This document shows positions 8,016-16,217 of a stretch of DNA of 64,000 nt, in pieces (position 1 is the stretch's first letter; each line of letters opens with the position of its first letter). Under the pieces are notes generated by a model, which saw nothing but the letters and a program-made list of their open reading frames with translations, made no database searches and had not been told where the DNA came from. This DNA is from WHSW01 sp963828755 (GTDB taxonomy: Bacteria; Actinomycetota; Thermoleophilia; Solirubrobacterales; 70-9): NCBI GenBank assembly GCA_963828755.1, contig CAWHFY010000022.1, forward strand, positions 124,001-188,000, read 5' to 3'. The translations under genes were made by a program, and so were the position numbers.

Positions 8016-10507
8016 ATGGAAGCCGAGCAGGGCACGGAAACGCGTTACGAGCCGCACGAGATCGAGCGGCGCTGGCAGCGGGTGTGGGCGGACGAGCGCA
8101 CCTGGGAAGTGCCGAATCCGGGCGAGCCGGGCTTCGACGGCTCGAAGCCCAAGTCCTACGTGTTGGAGATGCTGCCCTACCCGTCGGGCGAGCCTCACGT
8201 CGGCCATCTGAAGAACTACACGATCGGCGATGTGCTGGCTCACTACCGCCGTCGAAACGGCGCCCAGGTGATCCATCCGATGGGCTACGACGCCTTCGGG
8301 CTGCCGGCCGAGAACAACGCGATCCGCACCGGGGTCCACCCGCGGGAGGCAACCGAGGCCTCGATCGCCTCCTACAACGAGCAGTTCCGCGCGTGGGGGA
8401 TCTCGATCGACTGGTCGCGCGAGGCGTCAAGCCACGATCCCGAGTACTACCGCTGGACCCAATGGATCTTCTTGCGCCTGTACGAGCGCGGCCTCGCCTA
8501 TCGCCAGGAGGCGGCGGTCAACTGGTGTCCCAAGGACGCGACCGTGCTCGCCAACGAGCAGGTGATCGACGGCCGCTGCGAGCGCTGTGGCACCGTGGTC
8601 GAGCGGCGCGAGCTCGAGCAGTGGTTCTTCAAGATCACCGACTACGCGGACCGGCTGCTCGCCGGCCTCGACGAGATCGATTGGCCGGCGCACGTGAAGA
8701 CGATGCAGCGCAACTGGATCGGCCGCTCCGAGGGAGCGCAGGTCGAGTTCGTCTGCGAGGAGCTCGGGCTCGCCTACGAGGTCTTCACCACGCGGCCCGA
8801 CACCCTGTTCGGCGCCACCTTCTTCGTGATCGCGCCCGAGCACCCCGACGTGCTCGAGCTCAGCGACTCACCCGAGGTGCGCGCCTACGTCGAGCGCGCC
8901 AAGGGGCTCAGCCACGACGAGCTCGAGCGCGAGGACCCGCATCGCGAGAAGACCGGGGTGGCGCTCGGCCGCACGGTCACCAACCCGGTCAACGGCGAGC
9001 AGATCCCGATGTACGTCTCCGACTACGTCGTCATGGGCTACGGCACCGGGGCGTTGATGGCGGTCCCCGCGCACGACGAACGCGACCACGAGTTCGCCCG
9101 CAAGTTCGGGATCGAGATCCGCGAGGTCGTCTCCGGCGGCGACGACGTGCAGGTCGAGCCGTACGTCGGCGACGGTCCGCTCGTCAACAGCGGGCGCTTC
9201 GACGGGATCGACAACCGCGAGGCCTACGGCGAGATCGTCGCCTGGCTCGAGGCCGAGGCCAAGGGCAAGCCCGCGGTCAACTACCGGCTGCGCGACTGGC
9301 TGCTCTCGCGCCAGCGCTACTGGGGCTGTCCGATCCCGATCGTCTACTGCGAGAAGGACGGGATGGTCGAGGTCCCCGACGACCAGCTCCCCGTCGAGCT
9401 GCCGGAGGTCGAGGACTACGCGCCGAAGGGCAAGAGCCCGCTCGCCGCGGTCACGGAGTGGGTCAACACCGAGTGCCCGAAGTGCGGCGGCCCGGCGACC
9501 CGCGAGACCGACACGATGGACACGTTCGTCGACTCCTCCTGGTACTTCCTGCGCTACCTCGACCCTCACGACGAGGAGCTCCCGTTCGCGCGCGAGCCGG
9601 CCGACTTCTGGATGGCGGTCGACAACTACATCGGCGGGGTCGAGCACGCGATCCTCCACCTGATGTACGCGCGCTTCTTCACGAAGGCGCTCGCGGACAT
9701 GGGGATGCTCGGCGTCGAGGAGCCGTTCGCGAGCCTCTTCACCCAAGGGATGATCACGATGGGTGGGGCGAAGATGTCCTCGTCGAAGGGCAATACGGTG
9801 AGCGCGATCGAGACGGTCGACCGCTACGGCGCCGACACCGCGCGCGCCTACGTGTGCTTCCTCGGCCCGCCCGACCGCGGCGGCGACTGGGTCCCGGAGG
9901 GCGTCGAGGGCGTCCACCGCTTCCTGATCCGCCTGTGGCGCCTGGCGAACGAGGTCTCGTCGAAGATCGCGCGGGAAGCGGCGAGCGGCGAGCGCCCGTC
10001 GTCCGGCCCGGCCCACGACCTACTGGCGAAGGCCAACTGGGCGATCGCCAAGGTCAGCCGGGACATCGAGGCCTTCCAGTTCCACACCGCGATCTCGGCC
10101 GTGATCGAGCTCGTCAACGACTCTTACCGGCTGAAGGACGACCTCTACGGCGATCCCGAGGGCGAGGCGGCGCTGCGCTTCGCCGCCGAGACCGCCGCCT
10201 CGCTGATCTTTCCGTTCGCCCCGCACCTCGGGTCGGAGGCGTACGACACCCTGACCGGGACCAGGGTCTGGGAGCAGCCGTGGCCGCGCGCGGACGAATC
10301 GCTGCTCGACCCGCGACGAGTTCACGCTCGTCGTCCAGGTAAACGGCAAGCGCCGCGACCAGATCACCGCCGCATCGGACACGCCCGAGGCGCGAGTTGC
10401 TGGAGCTCGCGCGCACGAGCGAGAACGTCGTCCGGCACCTCGACGGCAAGGAGATCGTCAAGGAGATCGTCGTCCCCGGGAAGCTCGTCAACCTCGTCGT
10501 CCGCTGA
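8016..10507 (+). CDS. leuS: Leucyl-tRNA synthetase, C-terminus frame broken
   Basis: Class I synthetase charging tRNA-Leu. The HIGH-type motif is PYPSGEPHVGHLKNYTIGD and the KMSKS loop is AKMSSSKGN. A CxxC zinc pair (CERCGTVVE) and a large CP1 editing domain (TTRPDTLFGATFF, AVPAHDERDHEFA) are present. After LLDP the frame breaks: skipping C10314 gives DEFTLVVQVNGKRRD, and skipping C10393 gives ELLELARTSENVVRHLDGK, then IVVPGKLVNLVVR and a stop at 10507. The uninterrupted frame instead runs out of family into the next gene. The ancestral C-terminal domain is essential for tRNA binding, so two true frameshifts would be surprising. Confidence 0.93.
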
Positions 10508-10516
10508 AGGAAAGCC

Positions 10517-10552
10517 GCGAGGCCCACGCCCGGACGCGAAGCGGAGGACGTG
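10517..10552 (-). repeat. GCGAAGC-family repeat, intergenic copy
   Basis: The stretch CCCGGACGCGAAGCGGAGGA, followed by a GTGGC end, closely matches a segment inside prmA (25425-25462) and, with paired C/G swaps around the GAA, one inside trpB (41194-41235). It lies between leuS and the cupin gene. Confidence 0.6.
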
Positions 10553-10582
10553 GCGCATGGTGTTCTCTGCTAGAAAGCGCGC

Positions 10583-10984
10583 GTGCTCGTTAGGCGCCTC
10601 TCCGACGCCGTCGTGACCGAGGTTCACGGACTGCGCCCCCACATCCTCATGGACGCGGGCGAGCTCGGCTCGCGCAACGTCTCGGTCAACTGGCTCGAGG
10701 TGCCGCCCGGCGTCTCCGAGGAGCTGCGCTCCCACGAGGAGGCCGAGCAGGTCTACGTGGTCGTCAGCGGGGTGGGGACGATGACCGCCACGGGCGACAC
10801 CCAGCGCCTCGGCGCCGGCGACCTGGTGCTGATCCCGCCCGCAACCGATCACGCGGTGGCCAACGACGGCGACGAGCCGCTGGCGCTCGTCTCGGTCCAG
10901 TCGCCCGCCGTCTCCGCCGACGAGCTCTACAGCCGCCGCCTCGCGACCCAGGCGACCGGCTACGACGACGACGATTACGAGTGA
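10583..10984 (+). CDS. Single-domain cupin protein
   Basis: A 133-residue protein with one cupin_2 barrel. SHEEAEQVYVVVSGVGTMT is cupin motif 1, here SHEEAEQ rather than the usual GxHxH pattern, and GDLVLIPPATDHAVANDG is motif 2 with its metal-binding His. The tail is acidic (GYDDDDYE). The GTG start is chosen because homology begins at once. The stop overlaps the acylphosphatase GTG, suggesting co-translation. No substrate can be assigned. Confidence 0.82.
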   Translation: MLVRRLSDAVVTEVHGLRPHILMDAGELGSRNVSVNWLEVPPGVSEELRSHEEAEQVYVVVSGVGTMTATGDTQRLGAGDLVLIPPATDHAVANDGDEPLALVSVQSPAVSADELYSRRLATQATGYDDDDYE

Positions 10985-11269
10985 TCGCGGCCGTCGGCGG
11001 GGTGATCGCCCGTCGCGCGGTCGTCCACGGGCGCGTCCAGGGCGTCTTCTTTCGCGATACCACCCGACGGCACGCGCGCGCGGAGGGAGTCGCGGCTGGG
11101 TCGTCCAACCGTCCCGACGGCACGGTCGAGGCGCTGTTCGAGGGCGAGCCCGATGCGGTCGAGCGCCTGCTCGAGTTCTGCCGGCGCGGACCGGAGGGCG
11201 CCGCGGTCGATCGCGTCGAGGTGACGGAGGCCGAGCCGGCCGGGACTCGAAGGTTTCACGATCCGGTAG
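10981..11269 (+). CDS. acyP: Acylphosphatase, several single-base breaks
   Basis: A small hydrolase for acyl-phosphates such as 1,3-bisphosphoglycerate. VHGRVQGVFFRDTTRRHA carries the catalytic arginine and the phosphate loop. The next conserved stretch, normally GWVxNRPDG, reads AAGSSNRPDG. This is explained by a missing G and an extra C about 15 bases apart, which shift and restore the frame. Near the end, skipping one A at about 11251 gives GTRGFTIR and TAG at 11267, the normal family ending. Without the skip the frame runs on into comEA. The repaired length is about 95 residues. Confidence 0.8.
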
Positions 11270-11327
11270 CGCTTGCTCGACACCGCGCGCGCCACCCGCG
11301 CGCCGCGATCGCGCAACGATCGCGCGC

Positions 11328-11918
11328 ATGCCCGAGTTGAGCCGAGCGCAGCTGGTCGTCTACGCGGCGATCGCCGTCGCTCTGCTGTTGCTCGGCGCGC
11401 GCTGGCTGCGCTCGGCACAGGCCGACGACGCTCAGGCGGGCGCGTTCGGCGGGGTCGAGCCCGCGGGCTCCGGCGGTTCGTTCGAGCTCGACCGCGGTGA
11501 CGGTGGGGTGGTGGTCCACGTCGCCGGCGAGGTCCAGGAGCCCGGCGTCTACGAGCTCGCCGCCGGCGCCCGGGTCACCGATGCGGTCGAGCGCGCCGGG
11601 GGCGCGACCGGCGCGGCGACCGTGGACGCGATCAACCTGGCGGCGAAGCTCGCCGACGGCCAGCAGGTGGTCGTCCCGGCCCGGGTCGGAACCCCCGGCG
11701 CGGCGCCGGCCGCCGCCGCCGAGGACGGCCCGATCAGCCTCGGCACGGCGACCGCCGAGCAACTCGACACGATCGAGGGCATCGGGCCGGTGACCGCCGA
11801 GGACATCATCGGCTACCGCGACGAGCATGGCGGGCTCTCGTCCGTCGACGAACTCGACCAGATCAGCGGGATCGGCCCGGCGACGATGGAGGCGCTACGC
11901 GACCGGCTCCAGCCCTGA
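11328..11918 (+). CDS. comEA: ComEA-type DNA-binding competence protein
   Basis: A membrane-anchored DNA receptor for natural transformation. An N-terminal transmembrane helix (LVVYAAIAVALLLLGA) is followed by an SLBB domain (VVVHVAGEVQEPGVYEL) and a C-terminal double helix-hairpin-helix (DTIEGIGPVTAEDIIGYRD, LDQISGIGPATMEALRD). The 196-residue length is normal. comEC follows directly, so the pair probably forms the uptake channel, but no pilus genes are in the window. Confidence 0.93.
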   Translation: MPELSRAQLVVYAAIAVALLLLGARWLRSAQADDAQAGAFGGVEPAGSGGSFELDRGDGGVVVHVAGEVQEPGVYELAAGARVTDAVERAGGATGAATVDAINLAAKLADGQQVVVPARVGTPGAAPAAAAEDGPISLGTATAEQLDTIEGIGPVTAEDIIGYRDEHGGLSSVDELDQISGIGPATMEALRDRLQP

Positions 11919-14294
11919 CCCGAAGCCGCCCACGCTCGCGTCGGCGGCTGGCTCCGCAGCTCGGGGTCGCCTGGCGCGCCGCCGCCGTTGCCGGCTTCGC
12001 GGCCGGGCTCGCGGCGACCCCGGTGCTCGGGGCGCCGCCCGGGTGGACCCGGCCGCTCGCGATCGCCACCTCGCTTGCGGCGATGGGGCTCGCGATCGCC
12101 GCCCCGCGGAACCGCGACGAGCGCGCGGTGGCGCGCCGGCGTCACCGCCGTCCTCTGGCTCGCCCTGGTCGGCGCGACCGCCGGGGCAGCCGGGGTCGCG
12201 CTGGCGACCGCGCGCCTCGCGACGATCGACGCCGGCGCCCTGCGCGCCGAGCCCGGGTCACGGGTCCGGGTGCGCGGCTTCGTCGTCGCCGTGCCGCGAC
12301 GCGCCGACGGCGAGGTGGACGTCCGGGTCGATACGCCCGCCGGGCGGCTGCTGGTCGAGGCGCCCGAGCCGCTGCCCGACCTCGACATCGGGGCCGCGGT
12401 CTCGGCGACCGGGACGCTGCGGGCGCCGTCGGAGTTCGAGGCGCCATACCTGCGTCGCCTCGGAATCGAGCGGGTGCTCTCGACCCGCTCGATCGAGCTC
12501 GGCGGCCCGGCGCGCGGCGGGGTCAGCGGGACGCTCGACCGGGTCCGGGTGCGCGCGCAGGACGCACTCGGCGCCGGCACGCCGGAGGCGTCGGCGGCTC
12601 TGCTGCGCGGCTTCGTTCTCGGCCAGGACGACCGCATCGACCCGGGAACAAGCGACCGACTTCAAGCGGTCCGGGCTCGCGCACCTGCTTGCGGTGTCGC
12701 GGCCAGAACGTCGTCCTGCTCGCGATCCTCGGCGCCGCGGCGCTCGCCCTGCTCGGGGTCGGCGCTCGGGCCCGGCTCGTGTGGATTCTCGCCCTGATCG
12801 TGATCTACGTCTGCGTCACCGGCGCCGGGCCGTCGATCCAGCGCGCCGGCGCGATGGGGGCGGCGGCGATCGTGGCCGCGCTCGCCGATCGGCCGCGCTC
12901 GCGCTGGTACGCGCTGGCGCTCGCCGCCTGCGCGACCCTCGCCGTCGACCCGCGCGCGGCCGCCGACGTCGGCTGGCAGCTCAGCTTCGCCGCGGTCGTG
13001 GGCATCCTCGTCTTCGCCGCGCCGCTCGCTCGCCTGCTCTGCGGGCCCGGCGCCGGCCCGGTCCGGCGGGCGCTCGCGGAGGCTGCGGCGCTGACGGTCG
13101 CGGCGACGATCGCGACCGCGCCGTTGATCTCGTTTCACTTCGCGACCGTGTCGCTGGTCGCGCTGCCGGCCAACGTGCTCGCCGTCCCGGCCGAGGCGCC
13201 GGTGATGTGGCTGGGGATGGTCGCAGCGGCGCTCGGCCAGATCCCCGGGGTCCCGGTCGAGCCGATCACCTGGCTCGCCGGGTTGCTCGCGGGCTACATC
13301 GCCGCGGTCGCGCACGCGTTCGCGGCTCCGGGCTGGGCGCAGGTCGAGCTCGGAGTCCCGGGGCTCGCGGCGCTCGCCGCTGATCTACGTCACGCTCGCG
13401 ACCGCGCTGGCGCTCGCGCTGCGCTGGTCGCGGCGACGCCAGCGCCTCGGCGCGCGTCGCCGGGCGCGGCGGGCGCTCGTCGCCGCGGCGATGCGCGCGG
13501 CGGCGCTCGCCTGGGCGACCGCGGGCGCTGCCGTCCCGAGCCGAGCCCGAGCGACGACGCGACACCGACCGGGCTGCGGGTCGAGTTCCTCGACGTCGGC
13601 CAGGGCGACGCGATCCTGCTGGAGCCCGCCGGGAGCGATCCGATCCTGGTCGACGCCGGCCCGCCCGCGGCCGACGTCGCCGGGCAGCTCGAGCGGCGCG
13701 GGATCGACCGGCTCGCGGCGCTGCTGATCACCCATCGCGACTCCGACCACAGCGGCGGCGCGCCCGCGGTGCTGGGCGAGATCGACGCCGAGCACCTGAT
13801 CGCCGCGCGCCCCGGCCGCTCGGTGCTCGGCGCGGCGCGTGCTGCCTCGACTCCGATTGAGCGGGTCGTGGCCGGGTCGCGGCTGCGCAGCGGCGAGCTC
13901 GTCCTGCGCGTCCTCTGGCCGCCGCGCGCGGCCCGCTCCAACCTCCCTGACCAACGCTCGCTCGCTCGTCCTGCTGGCGCGCTGGCATCGGTTTCGCCTG
14001 CTGCTGACCGGCGACGCCGAGGCGGAGCTGGCGCCCGTCCATCCCGGCCGGGTCGACGTGCTCAAGGTCGCCCACCACGGGAGCGAGGACGCCGGCCTCG
14101 AGCGACTGCTGGTCGAAGCCGAGCCCAAGCTCGCCGTGATCTCAGTCGGCGCCGGCAACCCCTACGGGCATCCGGCGCCGCCGACCCTCGCCGCGCTGGA
14201 GACGGCGGGAGTGCCGGTCGCGCGCACCGACGTCGACGGGGAGATCGCGATCGCGGTCGACCGCCACGGCTGGAGCGTCGATTCCGACCGCTGA
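11915..14294 (+). CDS. comEC: ComEC/Rec2 DNA-translocation channel, multiply frame broken
   Basis: An inner-membrane channel that carries single-stranded DNA into the cell. The pieces, in order, are an N-terminal membrane segment, an OB-like region (GSRVRVRGFVVAVPR), the conserved SGLAHLLAVSGQN core, a polytopic competence domain with many helices, and a metallo-beta-lactamase domain (VEFLDVGQGDAILLEP, ITHRDSDHSGG, LKVAHHGSEDAGL). They lie in three frames. About seven +1 skips are needed (near 12125-12137, 12657, 12700, 13379, 13528, 13537, 13946). The start is uncertain: no ATG, GTG or TTG precedes the first helix in its frame, and the first such codon is GTG 12023. It may be a pseudogene. 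Confidence 0.8.
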
Positions 14295-14363
14295 GAGACG
14301 GTAGGGTGCCGCGTCCGGCAAACGCCAGGTGTCTCGCAGTCTCGCCTCAGGAGGGCAGCACGA

Positions 14364-14819
14364 ATGGAATCCAGCGGTACCCCCGACGCCCCCGCCGGCC
14401 GGTTCGCCCGAGCCCGCTGCGACGCCTCCGCCCCCGCCGCCGCCCCCGCCGGGTGAACCGAGCCCCTGAGCGCCCCGGCGCCGGCTGGCGCGTCCTCGCG
14501 GTGATCCTCTTCCTCGCGCTCGCCTTCGCCTGCGCCGTGATGGTGATCGCGATGGCCGACATCGGCGACACGCCCGACCTGTGCCGACGTGCGCTCCGGC
14601 GCGGCGCCGCTGCCGAGCGACCTCGAGTGCTTCGACGGCTCCTCGACGCAGAAGACGATCTCGCTGATCCTCGGCTGGCCGAGCGGCATCCTCGCCGGGA
14701 TCGCGGCGCTCGCGGCGCTGTTCTTCGCGATCACCGGCCGCGACGGCAGGCTCGTCCTGCAGCTGACCGCGGCGGCGGTCGTGTTGGGCGCGGCGAGCCT
14801 GATCATCGGCAGCATCTAG
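14364..14819 (+). CDS. Proline-rich small membrane protein, frame broken
   Basis: I do not recognise the family. Three +1 skips (14400, 14467, 14585) join a short head (MESSGTPDAPAG), a proline-rich linker ending PPGEPSP, a transmembrane helix (VLAVILFLALAFACAVMVIA), a Cys-bearing extracytoplasmic loop (PLPSDLECFDGSS) and two more helices (ILAGIAALAALFFAI, LTAAAVVLGAASLIIG). At 14464-14469 the reading is CCC TGA, a classical slippery context for +1 frameshifting at a stop. The ATG has a good ribosome site (AGGAGG at 14348-14353). Confidence 0.6.
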
Positions 14820-14870
14820 CCGGCCGTAGCGCCCGGCTGCGGCCGGGACGGCGAATACACTCGGCCGACC

Positions 14871-15878
14871 GTGGCCGAGGCCTCAGACAAGAGCGCGCTC
14901 GCGCCCGCGTTCCTGATCGCGGGCACCGACGCTGCGAAGATCGACGCCGCCGTCACCCGCCTGCGCCGCCGCGCCGAGGCCGAGGGCGGCGCGGGGGCGC
15001 TCGAGTCGTTCGCGCCGGCGCCCGGCTCCAGCGCTGGGCCCGACGCCGAGGCGCTCGTCGCCGCGATCCCGGCCCTCTCGCTGACCGCGAGCCGCCGCTA
15101 TCTGCTCGCCGACGGGGTCGAGCGCTGGTCGGCAAAGCAGGCGACTCCCGTCGCCGAGGCGCTCGCCCGGTTGCCGCCCGACGTCACGATCGTCCTCGTC
15201 GCTCGCGAGCAGCCGCCGAAGCAGAAGGCGCCGAAGAAGCTCGCCGACGCGGTCGAGGCCGCGGGCGGCCGGGTGCTCGCCTACGCGGCGCCGAAGCCGC
15301 GCGACCTGCCGCGGTGGCTGATCGCCGAGGCCGGGCGGCGCGAGTTCGAGCTCGAGCCCGACGCGGCGCAGCTGCTGGTCGCCCGGATGGGCGAGGCGAC
15401 CGCCCGGCTGGCGACCGAGCTCGACCGGCTGGCGCTGTGGGCCGGGCCGCAGGGTGTCGTCACCCGCGCCGACCTCGAGGGGATGATCGCCGACACCTCG
15501 GAGGAGGTCGCGTGGGCTCTCTCCGACGCGCTCGTCGACCGCGACCCGGCGAGCGCGCTGGCCGCCGCCGAGCGGCTCGCCGACCAGGGTGAGGCCGTGA
15601 CGCCGATGATCTACCAGGCGGCGAAGCGGCTGCGCGAGGCGCACCTCGCGCTCGAGTTGCTCGAGCAGGGGATGTCCGCGCGCGAGGTCGAGGGGGCGCT
15701 GCCGATGCACCCATACGCGGCGAAGCTGCTCGTCCGCCGGCTGGGCTCGCGGTCGCGCGCGCAGCTACGGGCGTCGACCTGCGCGATCGCGGACCTCGAG
15801 TGGTGGACTCGCGGCGGCGAGGATTACCCGGAGCGCGTGGCGCTCACGCTCGCAGTGCGCCGCGCCGCGGGAGCGTGA
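14871..15878 (+). CDS. holA: DNA polymerase III delta subunit
   Basis: The clamp-loader delta subunit, which opens the sliding clamp. It has 335 residues with the low-complexity, Ala/Arg-rich look usual for this gene in GC-rich genomes. PAFLIAGTDAAKIDAAV is the N-terminal module, VTIVLVAREQPPKQKAPKKL the middle, and EVAWALSDALVDRDPASALA with GEAVTPMIYQAAKRLREA the C-terminal collar. Its position between comEC and convergent rpsT is the standard arrangement, which supports the call. Confidence 0.92.
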   Translation: MAEASDKSALAPAFLIAGTDAAKIDAAVTRLRRRAEAEGGAGALESFAPAPGSSAGPDAEALVAAIPALSLTASRRYLLADGVERWSAKQATPVAEALARLPPDVTIVLVAREQPPKQKAPKKLADAVEAAGGRVLAYAAPKPRDLPRWLIAEAGRREFELEPDAAQLLVARMGEATARLATELDRLALWAGPQGVVTRADLEGMIADTSEEVAWALSDALVDRDPASALAAAERLADQGEAVTPMIYQAAKRLREAHLALELLEQGMSAREVEGALPMHPYAAKLLVRRLGSRSRAQLRASTCAIADLEWWTRGGEDYPERVALTLAVRRAAGA

Positions 15879-15882
15879 ACCG

Positions 15883-16143
15883 TCAGCTCGCGGCGCGGAT
15901 GCGAGCGGCGCGCGACTTCTTGCGGGCGCCGGAGTTGCGATGCAGCGCGCCCTTGCGGACCGCGGTGTCGATCCGGGAGCAGAGCGCCTTGTGCTCGGCG
16001 TCCGCGGCGGCGTCGTCGCCCGCGGCGACCGCGGCCTCGAGCCGGCGGAAGTGGGTCTTCACCGCGCTCGTGACGCGGCGATTCTCGTCTCGCTCGCGCA
16101 GCGAGCGGGCGTTGCGCTTTCTCTGTGAGGCGATATTGGCCAT
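15883..16143 (-). CDS. rpsT: 30S ribosomal protein S20
   Basis: Helical 16S rRNA-binding protein. MANIASQRKRNARSLRERDENRR is the family start, so ATG 16143 is used rather than an upstream ATG. Later KTHFRRLEAA and HRNSGARKKSRAARIRAAS are typical. It has 86 residues, is basic, and is convergent with holA, ending four bases after it. Confidence 0.95.
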   Translation of the reverse strand: MANIASQRKRNARSLRERDENRRVTSAVKTHFRRLEAAVAAGDDAAADAEHKALCSRIDTAVRKGALHRNSGARKKSRAARIRAAS

Positions 16144-16217
16144 CGGACGAGCGCGCACTATAGCGGGGCCCGGATGAGAAAAAGCGCGAGCACGGCTACC
16201 CCCGAGGGGGCTTGGTT

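Noticed and set aside
10300..14600. Reassignment of CGA or CGG to another amino acid or to unassigned
   Set aside because: Intact genes use these codons as arginine (for example CGA at codon 5 of lepA), so reassignment is not supported.
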